Source: Nephromyces sp. MM_2019 | Taxonomy: Eukaryota > Apicomplexa > Aconoidasida > Nephromycida | Length of the DNA: 61,849 nt | NCBI GenBank assembly: GCA_015657535.1 | Contig: JADHZB010000779.1 | Span: 1-61,849 of the forward strand | Reading direction: 5' to 3' | Part shown: positions 34,955 through 48,216 of the stretch, piece after piece | Numbering within the stretch: position 1 is the stretch's first letter | Layout of the letters: each line of letters begins with the position of its first letter | The notes under the pieces: model-generated | Told to the model about the DNA's origin: nothing | The model's database searches: none | Seen by the model: the letters and a program-made list of their open reading frames with translations, nothing else | Position numbers and translations under genes: made by a program

Positions 34955-37900
34955 GTTGTAGGCACCAAGTTAAAGCCTTCTGAGTATTGAATATGATGAA
35001 GGATGCGATACTACTATTGCAAAGTAACTCAGTGAAAAGTAGGTACTAACTTTGCCAATCACAATAAGTGCTTCGTAACAAAAAAAATTACAATTAGGCT
35101 TAATTTGCTTTTTTTTAAGTCTGTGGTCGTGCCGAGTATATTCAGAGATTGATCCATGCATTATGCATCTCAATGGAAAAAGGTTCAAAAGATAATCCGC
35201 TGTAATTTAAGCCACAAATAGCTATAGCTCAAGCTGGCGGAACCGTAGTATGCTGCAGGTGGCAGCTTTTTCGAATGTCTATGGCAAAAATTTAGAGCCA
35301 AAGCATGCTTTAGAAATAATTTTGCTGGACATCCTTTATAAAATTTTACACGGAGCTCAACCACATGTATTGAGTTTTGTAGTCACAGGTTAAAATAAAT
35401 ATAGCAGAATAGGATGTGCAGAAAGTAAACTAAAAACTTAAAGGGTCAACTTTAACGCTTGGTTCTCCAGGGGTAGCCTTTTTTCATTATTCGAAAATAT
35501 CTGCTACTGGATGCAAAACAAACGAGCGCCATAGGGTGTAAGTCGAAATGTGCTAGTCTGATGACAAGCCACAATGTCTTACATTCAAAAACAAGGACTA
35601 AATTCGCTTTTAAACACTTTTGGAATCCAAATAATAAACCATATAATAAAGCAATTTATTTAAAAGACTCCTAGCTTTGTCAATGCTGAAGTGTGAAATC
35701 TTGAAATCCATAAAATTATGACCGAAGCGCGACATACTGTAGAAGTTTTTACCGCTTTTTTAAATTAGCTTTTGTGAAAAAAAAAATGCTCGTAGTAGAA
35801 ATCGATTAACTCATACAACAAAGCAGGCTCAGTGTGCGTAATTTTTACAAAATAGCTATTAAAAATGTAGCTTATTTTTCTCTCAAATTGATGCTTTTAC
35901 AGCATGTGCAACTAATTCTTATGGCTGTAACGTTGATAGTGCAACTAAAAAGCGTTTTAAATCTTTTGAATCATTGCTTTGTTCCAGTGCTTTATACACA
36001 TCTGTATTTCTACCGACTGGCTAAAAACACTTTACTGAATGTGATTCATGAATCGGAGGTTTCCTGAATATGGCTTGCTACTTAATTTTTACTGCATGTC
36101 ATACTAATTTTAGCCAGCCTGAAGTAAGTGCCACTATTACTAAATTTAATGGTCTAGCAAGTTTGAAAGATAAGAAAAAGGTAGCTAGCAGCATGTAAGT
36201 TTTCACAATGGCACTTATAGTAAAACTTTGTATACTTCTAGCCAATAGGGTGATGTACTGTCAAGAAATGCCTTATTTTCAGGCTTGTGCATGGAGTTTT
36301 AAAGAGTCGAAGTAACTTTTGCTTATGGCAGTGCTTATTCTTTTCTTTCAAGTGTAGGAAGAAAATTTCAACACTTATTTTACGAGGAATAAGAACCTGC
36401 AATCTTTACTCACGATATCCTTTAGGGGGAAAAATTCACTCTGCTTCATATCATATTATATATAAAAAAAAAATTATGTCTCTAGGAAATTCGCACTAAT
36501 TTTATTTTACCACCAAATTCACTCTAAAAATTTTTTTCACAAGCGTAGATACTCTACTCTGAGATGCGTAGTCATTCTGGCGCAAGGCAAGTTGTGAATA
36601 CTGCTAAAATGAGCAAACTAATGAAGGAAGCTTAAAAACTGAAATCTGCTGCTCGCTGTCTTGAATTTTTCGAACTGAGTTCCTCAGATATCATGTATTT
36701 CTTCAAATTCCTAGATTTTGCAGCAGTATACAACACATTTTTCCTGTTAAGTAAACCTGCAGTGGTTTCGCCAGCAAATCTAGGTTTTCTTTGTTACGAA
36801 AAAAGCCTAATCTGCAGAGAATTATTATCCGTTTATTCATGTTCAGGAATAGGTAATTCCTTTGAATCATTGTAAAGCGCGTAATTCTATTCTACACTTG
36901 CTCTTAAATATAAGCAGCGGATAGAAGAAAGCCTTGAAAAGCGGGAGTGCCCAAAAAATGCCCCGGCATATGCCCTCGTTCCATTATGCGCTACAAAATA
37001 CGAGTCAGCACGAGGCGAAAGTGGTGTTTCGGATGTCCTCTTACTCCCTTAAATATCATAGGGCAACTACCTTTCTAAATAATGCTTTTTTAATTTTCAT
37101 ATACTGGCAGAACAGCAAAGTAAGGTTTTTTCTTCCTGAGAGGATTTCTCCTTCTAGTAGGTAGACTATACGAGGATCTTGATATGGTGGTCTCAAAAAG
37201 TGTTGCTGTTTCCCACGGACAGAACAATGACCATGCTACTAGTATTAGGTAAGGCATGTGGCCCATAAAGCTGTTCTTGTAATATGATTTCACACTGATT
37301 TAATTTGGCAAAGACGGCGCAAAATTATTATACCCTACAAACAAGAAAGATTTTTCAGCCCAGTAAGAGGTGTGTCTATAATTTAAGGTACTATACGATT
37401 TAACCATCAGTTGTTAGAGTAGATCATTTCTGAATTCAAAATCATGTGGCAAACTAATGAGGAATATCGAGTGATTTTATCTTCGTCGTACATTCGTTGC
37501 AACAAGCTAGAAAACTAAAAAGTACATGGCGAGCTGTAAAAGCTCACTCCAATTTCTACACATTAATTAGGCGACCAAACCAGGCAGATAAGCCTATCGC
37601 TTTCCATTTATCCCATGCAACTCTTAAGAAGACGCAGATATAGGAGCCGAATAATCACTAATATAATGGTTTAAAACGAAGAAGGGAACATTTATTACTG
37701 TGCTGTCTCCGGCGCAACCGCGTTAATATGTTATTGCAACTCCTAGGTATATTATTGTAGAAATTAAAAGTTGAGGGTATGAAGAAGCTATATAAATGCC
37801 AGCATAATCATTTCAACTTTTCATTCTTCGGCCACGATTCCTTACTTAAAGATTTCTCATTGTGAATAATAAAATTTTTTGCTCATGGAGAACATCTAAA

Positions 37901-40384
37901 GAGATGTGCATGTGTAAGAAGATGTGAACTCGGTTAATGTGTTAAAATTCAGCTGCAAGCTTCTCCCTCATACAAATAGCCGCTGAACATTTCTGAGCTG
38001 TCGCGAGTGGCAGAACCCAGCTAGGTGGTTGAGCTGTAGCAGCAAACTTTCATGAAATATTGACATTAAAATGTATAAAAAGGCAGAAGTAATCTCGTGG
38101 CTTAATTTTTGTGTACTATACGTTACGAGCTAACTTGAAATGGGGTGATTAAAGAAGTTGCCTGTCTCATATACATTTAAGCTTACAGCGTCTTGTGGTA
38201 GGCTCTCCAAATTGAGAAAAAACTTTCCCTTCTTCTATAAGGTATATTTACACGAGCAACATTTGTGCGAGGGCAATGTTGGCCAAAGGCATCTGTTCCC
38301 CCAAAATGATGCCTGATACCTCATCTGGAGGTGACTTCATTGCACACGCTCGTAAATACGCAATAATACTTTTTTCCAAAGCAACGAGTGTTACATCTCA
38401 CTTGACGTGTCATGCTGTCCATAAGATAGGTTTAATGTGATTCCAGTATGGAAGTAATTACAAAGCCGCGCGGCTCGAAGGTTACGGTAAAAAAAGGTGC
38501 TAGCATAGCCCAGTTTTGAGTAAAATTTTGCTGTGCACTTCATTAAGCCAACGTTACCTCCCCATAATTTCCGGCCACTGCAAGGGAGCTCTATTGCCCT
38601 CCAAGGTCACGTAGGATGGCATGTGCCTAACAAGCAAATTTTAGGGGTATGATCATCATAGGTGCCTTCAATTTAGAGTTTTTGTGGTGCTACTTATTAT
38701 ATCCTCTCTCCCATAAAATGAGAGTCGCTGATAAAATATTTGATGCGGTGCAACATGACGTCTAACAGAGGCGAAATGGTCAAGTGGCTATCTGCCAAAC
38801 TAAGCGTGAAAAAGCCAGAGTTCGATGCCTAAGTATTTCGTTTCCGCTGCTTCGTAAGAATAGTCTCACAAGTATTATATTGCTACATTTTAAGAGTGTG
38901 CTGTAGGGTATTCTTAGAGCAAAATCCTGATCTCCACAATCTTAAAATTTTGCTACTATGTCACCCAGATAGATGTGACAATCCTACAGCGTTGCAGCTC
39001 GAGAATGCTACCAATCGCCTAGATTTTGTTTCACAGCTTTGCGTGACTCATTCAAAAACAGTATTTTCAAGTATATCATGTTGAGTTTTTTCTTGTGAGT
39101 TTTAGCATTGTTTCAGTGGTTTTTTTACTTCCTTCTAGCAAAATATAGCCTGATTTTATCCGATATTGAGTTATACCATTCTGCAAGGAATATTTCTAAT
39201 AGAGGTATCAGTGATCACAATTAATACTCGTGCAGGAAACCTCTTTTGTAGAAGATTTCTGATCTTTTATGATTACATTGCGCAATTTGCGTTGTCTAAA
39301 TATCTTGATAGCTATTATGGGTCGATAGGTTAGTCTATTTACCTAACTTATGTGCATCTTCATGCAGTCGCATAGAAAAACAGTTCTTTGCACTGAGAAA
39401 GATTCTAAGTGCTCCGCGGTGAGGCTTAATGCAATTTTAATACTATAAAATAATTTTAGTTTTCTGCTTTATCTTGTTCTACTTTCAGCGTACCAGCATC
39501 CTGCATGAACTAATCTTGGTTGCGTCTCGTTTCTGCATGTGCTACAATTCATTGTTGAAACTGTTTAATCGCGCATTAAACTGTGCTGCTCATCTTTTGA
39601 TTCTTCCACATTGCTATAGATCAAATTACTTATCCTAATTGATAGTGGCCTATTTGAAATATTTCCTGTGTTTAAACAGCCTACCCCAATTTACACTCTA
39701 CTTTTTAGTACATTTAGAACATTCTGACTGCAGTGTCTCCGTTTGCTCTAAAGCTTCTCTAAAATGCAACAATGCAAAATTAGTGCTGTTTAGCTTGAGG
39801 AAATAAATTGACATTTTAGTAGCCTTTTTATGACCAGCGAATTGTAAGATTTATCAGATAGTTTGATCTGCTATGCCAATACGTTATTGCTGCTAATTTG
39901 GACTATTTAAAAATACCATTCGGAGCATTTAAATCGCATTTTTGGAAAATAACAGCCAATTTCCTTTTTTGGTAGGTGCATCAGTCAGAATTTATCTTTT
40001 TAAAGTTCTGCTGGACTATATATGCCAGTTTCTAGAGGAATAAGCCGTTTTCACAGAATATCCGACTTGCAATGCAGATTCGAGAGGATTCATCATGCCT
40101 CCACTTTTGGTAATAAAATCAGCTAACTATTTCTGAGCTTTGCAGCAGCGTACACAAATGATTTAGTAGCATGCCGCGCTTGCAGATGTTTACTCCTAAT
40201 TTGGACTACTTGAAATTATATTTTCGGCATGAAATTCTCCGTTTAAAACTCATATTCTGGCCATGCAAGGCTTTTTTGAAACTGCGATGGTTTTTCAAAC
40301 AAGCCATAAGAGCTGGATAACCAGGCCAAAATATTCCCTGTACTCAAGTTTTCTCTATAAGCTTTAATATAACTTTTTTTTCAG
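34955..40384. other. Intergenic region, probably with 5' exons of the plus-strand co-chaperone gene
   Basis: The left end must carry the promoter of the minus-strand lipase. Towards the right, the missing 5' exons of the Hch1/Aha1-type gene should lie here, since its visible part lacks the family's NNWHW start. One candidate is 36282-36313, between TTTTCAG and GTAACT, reading ACAWSFKES. This is similar to the CTxWSKExL step of the family, but I could not connect it in phase. No other gene is recognised. Confidence 0.4.
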
Positions 40385-41936
40385 TATTTTACTGAACACT
40401 ACATTGGAGCTAATGATTTCATATTTCTTGTGAGTGCTTACACAAAGTAAAGGCGTAAGTAAAGGATTAAAATTTCGAATGCACATTCACTGAAATTAAC
40501 TAAGCAGTGTTGCTTATGTTTCGCTACAACATCTAAATGAAATGCACCTAGACCCTTTATATAATCTCACGTTTTACTGCTTAAAAATTACAGCCGGTGA
40601 AACCCGCGTTTAAATCTGGGTAATGGCCTAACCCTTCACTATACATATATAGATATATTTACTTTTAGGCAAGAAAAAAATACCACTGAATGGTGTGTAA
40701 CGAGGCTCCAAAACCTCGTAAAGAACTCTAAAAAAGCGGTGCTGAATGGTACAGCTATGCTTCAGTTTCAGGATGCTTCCGTAAATGGAGAGGTTAAGTA
40801 AAATACAGCTAGTTAACGCCACAAAACACGCCCAAGTTTCTGCGACAACTGAACTATGTTTTATGCCTAGCAAAATATTTGGATACAAATTTCGCTTGTG
40901 CGGGCATCTAGAAACTCAAGCAATAAAACACTTAACCCCACTTTAACATGCTTATTAATGTAGTGGTTCTTTTTTTGGTACCACTACAGTGGGGCTTGCT
41001 TGCGATGCTAGTAAGTCTTACTGACGGGCATCCTTGCATGGACTGATTTTACGAAACCCCCAAACGTTGCAGCGATTCATCTTTATTGTGGCAATGTGCT
41101 GCATTGCTTACAGGCGGCTATTATCCATAAAAAACTAAGGAAGATCCCGTATTGTCATTTGACTTTACAGTCAGAATGGAAAGGTCAGCAGCCGTGTTCG
41201 CATGCCGCTCATACTATGCCGAGCACAGTATTTAGAGAATATCTACCATCATAGAGTTTCTGTGTTTTCTCAATTATTAACTCAAGTCATTCTCCCATTG
41301 TTACTTTTTAGTCTCATTTCTTTAATCACAGTGTCATTTAAAAATATTTTTCACCCTCGGTAGATGTTCGGTCTTGAAGCATCGGCAGGATGATTATTTC
41401 AGTTGTAGATAGTTTCGACTATCTCGTATGACCGCCTGGAAAATACGTTTCATTTAATCCAAGCACAACGGGCATTCACCAACCCGGTAGAAATATAAGT
41501 AATTTCAAGCTTGCATAATAGGGGGGGCGCATACCAATCTAAGCAAACTTTGCATAATGATGTTGCACGGCACACCATAGGTCCAATAAGCAGCATAAAA
41601 AAATTCTAGCACCTATTTCTTTATCTCAATACATCTCGGCTAAAAGAAATGAAAGTCAAAAATATCGGCATTATAAACTGAAAGAGTTGTGTAACTTCCT
41701 TATTCTCAGTAACCGCCAGAAACACGGAAGGTATAGTGTTGTGCGACTTATATGGAGAGGTGCGAGTCCCTACAATATCAACCGAAGACGACGATTTCCA
41801 GATTAATTATTCCCATGCAAAACTGAAGTATCCACAAATTCAGGAAAGACTTTACGAAGCAGTCAAACTAGAAGGAAAAGAACACCTAGCTGAAATTTTC
41901 AAGCAATTTCTAAAAGAATTTTCATGCGTCTCCTAG
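40385..41936 (+). CDS. Hch1/Aha1 N-domain Hsp90 co-chaperone, 3' exons
   Basis: Three exons fit by phase and consensus: 40385-40429 (after TTTTTTTTCAG, before GTGAGT), a 13-base exon 41171-41183 (TTTACAG|...|GTCAGC), and 41710-41936 (after TTATTCTCAG, to TAG). The product reads GANDFIFLSEWKVTARNTEG, then VLCDLYGEVRVPTISTEDDD, then an amphipathic C-terminal helix (KLEGKEHLAEIFKQFLKEF). This follows the Aha1 N-domain pattern: RKGKxIFxYEWxVxxxxxG, GxVxIPxxSxE, acidic strand, and a last helix with LxxxFxxFxxxL. The stop directly after that helix means there is no C-terminal AHSA1 domain, as in yeast Hch1. Such proteins bind the Hsp90 middle domain and stimulate its ATPase in the cytosol. The 5' exons are not identified. 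The 13-base exon is supported only by phase and by the SEWK it supplies. Confidence 0.62.
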
Positions 41937-43621
41937 ATTAGCATTGGATATTTTCTTAAACATTAATCCCTGAGAGTCCAAATGCCTACTTAAGAGAGCA
42001 AGCGCATATATTGACCCTTTGACGTGTGATAAAAGCTTTAAGGCATAAAAAATGCCGCCATGTTATCTCATCTACCTGGTATAACACGAGCTTCTACTTT
42101 TTCTGCCAGGGTTTTCAGCCTCGGGTACCCAACTACCTTGGCTGTTATAAGTTATTTTATGGTCAAGGGAAAAATAATCACTTGAAAGTAACCATGCTCA
42201 AATTAAATTTGTTCACGCACGTGGAACGAACACCTGAGAAGAAACATACAAGTTATTTTTACGTGCAAGAGTGCATTCTTTCAGAACGTGAAAAGCATAA
42301 AGCTCTACTCGCAAGCTAATGATTTCATTAAGCAATTAATGTGGGTCATCATGATTTCTAATAAACATAAGAATTAATACCATTTCAATTGAAACTAGAA
42401 CTTAATACTGGAAAGCAAAGTAAATGAATAAAAGAAAACAAGGCATTTAATGAATTTTGAATCTTTCAAAATTAATTCACAAACCTGAGAGAGGTATTAT
42501 AGTAAGCAAAGGCTCAGTTGAATCCTCCCCATCTTAAATGCACAAAAACCAAATAGAGCCTCCAGTGCATTTAACTTACGGCAGCAATAACTAAGTAGCT
42601 GATACGATAGAACAAAGTACCCAATTTCCCCGAAGCCCGCAACAAGGATAGTATGCTTCATGAGGGTAGACAAAATAGAGCGAAAACTCCAATGTCTACA
42701 ATAGAATCATACCTTTAGTGCAAAATTTTTCCCATACAGTTCAAGGCACTCAACAAATGAAAAAGCATTCAAAGACACCTCAAAATAATCAAGATTAAGC
42801 ACCTTCCCAGAACTCAAAAATAAAACCCAGTCGAAGCAAATTATTTAAGTAGTCAACCTTTCCATAGTCCATTGAGAACCTTTTCAAGTACCTCACAATA
42901 CGCCGGGTGTGATAGTTACATAACCGCGAGAATTCTTCGGATAAAACTCTACGGTGTAAAATAGGCTAACGATAAGCGGGCAGGAATATATAATTCTTTG
43001 TAATATTAAGATAGGTATCATGATTTGCCAAGAACATGCATCAAGCAATACTTGCACATCGCCAACCTAAAAATACATTCAGAATGGGCTGTGTTATATT
43101 CTAATCAGCGAATTTAACACCGTGCCCTTAAAATTTCAGAAGTGAGCTCTCAAAGAAGCAAACAACCCGTTCATTGGTTGAGAGCATGTCTAAAACAGCA
43201 AAGGCTGAGATATTTAAAACTGAATAAATAAAATTCATAAGTTATGTGTGCCGAAAAAAAAGGAGCTTTTTACGCTGCAAGCCAACTATAGGGGTAAATA
43301 TAACGCAGTAAGAAATAAATCAATTAAGGCGTACATACTATACCCCTTTGTTGGCTCAAAAGTATGGCGAAAGCGATTCTAATAAGTCAGAGAAAGTATA
43401 TCTACCTTGAGCGCAACATTCACGGGATTCCTGGAGCAGTACTGGCAAGAAATCCCAAAAGTAATTATAGTACACTAAACTATCAAAACGTTATAGGAGA
43501 AACAAAAAAAGAGGCCATAACAAGTGAATTCAAGCATGATTTTTGATGCTAACGAATAAAAAAAATAATGCTAAAGCTCAAACACTTATTCGCTTACAAC
43601 AAAGGGATTGCAAAGCTTAAT
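41937..43621. other. Intergenic region between convergent genes
   Basis: This lies between the 3' ends of the plus-strand co-chaperone gene and the minus-strand lipase gene. An open frame at 42026-42319 (plus, 97 codons) shows no motif. It should hold both 3' UTRs. No other structure was noticed. Confidence 0.5.
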
Positions 43622-45987
43622 TTACTCGGCTGCAGACCCGGATTTCGCATTATTGCAATTTACTAATTCAATTAAATGGGGGTAAAAATCTAAATATCGG
43701 TGCGATCCCCATGTGAAATCGACGTGACTAAAGTTATGCCAAATTTCAACTGCCTCAAGGGTTCTCAGATTATTTATTAGCAGAAGAGCTGATTCTAAAC
43801 TATGAATCAAATTATCAATATCTCCGAAAAAAGCATAAACAGGGCAAGAAACATTAGGGAAGGAGTAGAATATTTTATCCCCTAGATCGTCTGGTTTATA
43901 ATTTCTCAGTTTCCCTGCAGTAAAAACCTCTTGCCAGTGCATCAAGTTCATCTGGCTAGTACTGCCGCTTGGTGTACTTCTGAAAATCATCTTCTGCTGC
44001 GAAGTTTCTATATGACCCCAGAAAAATTTCATTTTTGTCTTCACCACAAACTCTGCTAATATAGTCAACAAAAAACCAGGTAAGTATCGTTCAAAGAATT
44101 TTACCAGAGAAATTGAGGTACAAGTAAATTTGACGGCACACCGAAACAAAAAAGTTAATACATGTGAGCCCTGCTGTAAATTTTTAACACTTAGGGGAGG
44201 GACAATCAAGTAAAGTTCCGATATACAAGACTTGTGTGCCGCTATCGACGAAGCTCCGTCCGGCTTGAAAATTACTCTACTAGGTAGAGATGAGCACTTT
44301 TTCCATTGCCCAGAGTTTGCTGATATATTAGAAATTGCTTCTTTATGACTTAATCTGGAATACTGCCCAAGGCAAGTTTGCCATTTCACCAAAGGATGTG
44401 GCAAAACAATATCGCCCTCGTCCGACACAGAACTTGAAAATTTAAAAAAGTTTAGTGGATCTAAATCAGAGGTTCTAGATTCTTCCTGAGTAATATTCAA
44501 AGGTTTCATATCATTATCTGGAAACTGTATAGCACTAAATTTTCTATCTGCAACAGCATCAGTAGGAACTGCATTGGCACACATTGCAGCACTTTTAACA
44601 AAGTACACAGGAGTAGATATCTTTTTTTCCAAAGAAACGTTATCATCTGCAGTTGGTCTGTACGTATTCCGCATTGAAAATTCTCCCTCTTTGCTTAAAG
44701 ATGCAGCTAAAAGAAGTTGAATGGCTCCCTGTGAATGCCCGATACATATTACTGGAATCTGCGAGTTCCTCGTACTTTGAATATGAGATAAAATAGCGGG
44801 TATATCTTTCTTTGCCATGTCCTCAAAACTCCATTTTTCAAGAGCTGTGCCTCTAAAATTTCGATACAAGCTCTGAATTCTTAAAACTTTTAAAAGTAAA
44901 AGGACAGCTAAAAAGTATACCGTAATGTAAAAAACATATCCGAAATTAGGACCATTTGAAACCCAGTTCATAAAATAGTTCGGTCCAAATAGACTGCCAG
45001 CAAGCGAAAAATATGTGAATAAAACCGAGGCATGTGGAAACTTCACAAGAAACAATGAATTCAACGCACAAAAACTCTTAAAAACTACTTGAAAAAAAAA
45101 GAATAACACGAATGGCGCAGCAACAATTACGCCATATTGATGGAGGCAATAATTAATATAAATTATACTTCTGCAAAATAGAAGATAGCAATGACGGATA
45201 ATATACACACCTATCCTAACAAAAAGAACATATTTTGTATTTGCCACTTTCCCCACGCAGTCCCCGGAAGGGGAATATAAGTGCTCATCCGCACGGTGAG
45301 CTTCCGAGGCGGGCCCTTCCACATCCTTCGATAATCCTTGGCTCGGTAAAACTGATCTAAGCGAAAACTCATTCCCCCTATTATTACCAAGCCAGACATC
45401 ATACCCACAATGCAGCAGTAATACTGGAAGGCTTTTTTCACCCTGAACTACCCAGTTAAAAGAAGACTCTAAAAGCCCATGTTGGAGTAATACTGGTAAT
45501 TTCTTTGATAAGGGAAGGAATACATCCCTTTCATCAATACTGGAGGCCAACTTTTCTTGCTTTCCAATCTTGTTAAGTAATTCCCTATCAGATGGTAGCC
45601 GAGTCGAAACACTACCCGTATACCATCCGTTGATATACACAGGATGAATTGCACAGAGCAAATTATAAATCCAGATTAGGATGCTGCTAAACAAACTCGT
45701 GAACATACAAAAAAAAAAAAAAAGAAAGTTCCAAAGGAATTCTTTGCTCCGACCTCAGCATCGTAAATCCGCCACTGTGTCTTCGAAGCCAGCTTCCTAG
45801 ACATAGCAACATCAAACGAACGCTTTACATCCTTGTCTCGCGCATCAATTTGGGTTTTTATAACGTCTTTTCGACGCATCAAGCGATGTATCGTCAAATC
45901 ATAGCCGTCATCAGTCTTCACAGAGTGACTGGATGCAATTACACGCCCCTCGGAGACTTTGTGCAAGTGGAGCTGCACACGATCCAT
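43622..45987 (-). CDS. Acid-lipase/steryl-ester-hydrolase-type alpha/beta hydrolase with membrane insertions
   Basis: The N-terminal part starts at the ATG at 45987 and has HSVKTDDGYDLTIHRL, the HxVxTxDGYxLxxxRI signature of the lysosomal acid lipase/TGL1/YEH family. The main frame (45706-43622) carries PVLLQHGLLESSFNWV (oxyanion region), GYDVWLGNNRGNEFS, WSFEDMAKKDIPAIL, the nucleophile elbow GHSQG (near 44726-44740), FFGDIDNLIH (acid, near 43830) and HNFSHVDFTWG (His, near 43720). These enzymes hydrolyse triacylglycerol or steryl esters, often at lipid droplets or in acidic vesicles. The two parts are in different frames, joined at a run of 15 T (sense). One added or two removed T would keep the frame and form a transmembrane helix there, so a sequencing length error is likely. 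Between NNRGN and WSFED is an insertion of about 190 residues with several hydrophobic segments, and between GHSQG and the acid residue another long Ser-rich insertion. A 5' exon near 46150 ending GGTGGCAG|GTGAAG is possible. Confidence 0.82.
45709..45723. other. 15-base A/T homopolymer at a frame break
   Basis: The plus strand has 15 A in a row. The open frame of the lipase N-terminal part continues through it and stops soon after, at 45676. The catalytic frame opens immediately beyond. No GT-AG intron of plausible length restores the frame: the acceptors available in the downstream frame need phase 2, and the only phase-2 donor nearby (CA|GTGGCG) is weak. Confidence 0.8.
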
Positions 45988-47084
45988 GTTGTTGGCATCG
46001 TGTTTAAACAATTCTCAGATTATTCAAATATATAAAATTGCCAAAGAGTAAGATCCCAGGCACAGCTTAGCAAATGAAGCTGAATCCTTTTAGTTTAGCA
46101 AAGAACTAAAATTACTGATGCGATAATTTCTTCACCTGCCACCATATCCCAGGGATGCCTGAAATAAAAAGTATGCAAGGATTTAGAATCTGAATCATCA
46201 TGTGTGACGATGACGTCTCAGGCACTGCTCATGTATTGGCAGTATTTACAGCTAGTTAGAAAGGGAAAAGGAATGCAAAGAGCGGAATGAAAACTAGACG
46301 CAGAAAACTCAAAACCTCGCCGTACAGAGAGCTAAATTATGTACCGCAACTTGTAAGTACTGTGCCTCCAGGAAACGAAGCGGCAATAAACATCCGCGCG
46401 TGCTTATAATAACATCACACAAAAAACTGGATGATGTTTACACTTTATTTCGCAACGCACGATTTCAAGAGAAAGCCGCTTGGTAATAAAACCCCTACGA
46501 TTTTTCTTTTCGTTAGATACCTGCTTAACTTCCAAGAGCTTCTCCAAAAACTTATAAATAGTACGAGCAGGCTTCCCACAACAAATTTGCTCATGACAAT
46601 TACATTGTGGACTCAGCTAAGCATATTATATCACTTGAGGGGAAGACATGTGCATGCAATAGTCATTATTCCAGCATCAGCAAGAGAATGAGGGTAAATA
46701 TCATCATAGGATGCTATTACATTAGGGATAAAATAATATTTTATGAAGCGTATGGCATCAAGTGAAGCCTCTGTACGCAGCAATATTAATTTTACTATAT
46801 TTCTTGCTCTTACCTCAGGCTCCCTTCAGTTATGGTTTGCTCACTGCGTGATAACTCCTACTAAAAACTGCCGCAGTTGGCGCATCGATGAGCCTTAGAG
46901 AGCTCTCCGCGAGATCTCGACTTAAGTAGCTAACAAAAAAGTAACACCTAAGGTTAATGGCTACCCATCTCAACTTGGAGTTACTCGGGCTAAGTGGTCA
47001 CCATCTTTGCCCGCTCGTGTAGTAGGTTTGGACCGCAGCGTATATAACGCCTGCTAACAATAATAGTGGGCTTGTATAGTCCTA

Positions 47085-47320
47085 TACAATGTGAGTCTGC
47101 ATTTCGTATACAGTATGTGTGTTTGTAATCATATACTGTGTATGCGAGTGCATTAACATACAGTGTGTGGGTGCATTAATATACAGTATGTGGTTGCATT
47201 AATATACAGTGTGTGTGCGCGTGTGTATTCATTTACAGTGTGTGTTTTTATTCATATACAGTTTCTGTATGTGCGTTCATATAAAGCGTGTTTGTTTGTG
47301 TTCATATACAGCAAAGAGTT
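47085..47320. repeat. Minisatellite with CATTAATATACAGTGTGTG-like unit
   Basis: About eight degenerate units of roughly 25-30 bp are each built as CATTNATATACAGTRTGTG, often with GTGTG spacers (for example tgcattaatatacagtgtg). Confidence 0.88.
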
Positions 47321-48216
47321 TTAGTGAAAAATATGATGGGAAAGTTATGGTGAAACAGTTCTTGGCTAAGAAAAATTAAGTCAGGTAAAGGCTGCCACCA
47401 AGTGGAGGCTTATGTGCCGAGATATCATTTGATATTCTCTGGTGGAACAAGAAAATCGTTTTTGATTGCATATTTTTGCAACTCCAGCCACCATATCCCT
47501 TGCAATTACCAGTCATAACAACAAGGAAAACTTTTGTTCGTCAAGCTTTGTGGCATTACGTAGTTCCAATATGCATTTTGGTGCGATTTTTAGAATCTTG
47601 TGGATAAGATGCACTAGACTATCTAGGTCATAATGATATCGGCATTCGATATAGGGTTTTTTCTCCTAAACATAATTTATGATAGAAAAACCTGATCCAT
47701 CGTGAGCATACCACTGAAGAAAAATTTCAGGTTTTTCACTGTGGTCGTATACTCAGCCATCGTTGGTTCTGTCTGGTCATTTCTGAAACTCAGGTTGATA
47801 ACCCCTAAGGAAATGAGCAACTGTTATATATATTTCGAACGTTGCATTTATTTCTTCGGACTACATAGACCCACCTGGACTTCGATTTCAGTAAAAGTAG
47901 CGCCGACAAATTGGCAAGACATAATCATCGGAGTAGACGGTGCATCATAATATCGATTGAACTCCTTGTATCTGCTTTAAAATCTGTAGCAGAATGAGCC
48001 CAGGCCAAAAATCGATTATATAATTACAGCAAAATAGGACCACAAGAGAAATTCATGGCTTCGCGAATTACGTGAAGGGCATCATAAAACGTCTTCCGCA
48101 TGTAGTCTTGGTTTTTGATAGTGTAAAATTTATCGTGATAATGATGAATTACTTCAAGTGATTGCCGACACTACTCCACGCACAATTGACTTCTGCACGA
48201 CATTTTATGTACAGCT

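Noticed and set aside
38765..38835. tRNA-like A box (TGGTCAAGTGGCTA) and B box (GAGTTCGATGCC) on the plus strand
   Set aside because: The spacing is tRNA-like, but the acceptor, anticodon and T stems do not pair, so I do not call a tRNA. At most it is a decayed tRNA-derived sequence.
38896..39084. Possible J-domain exon (LLLCHPDRCDNPTALQLENA)
   Set aside because: The HPD and following helix look suggestive, but no exon with a J-domain helix I was found upstream and the frame has no good donor. Likely chance.
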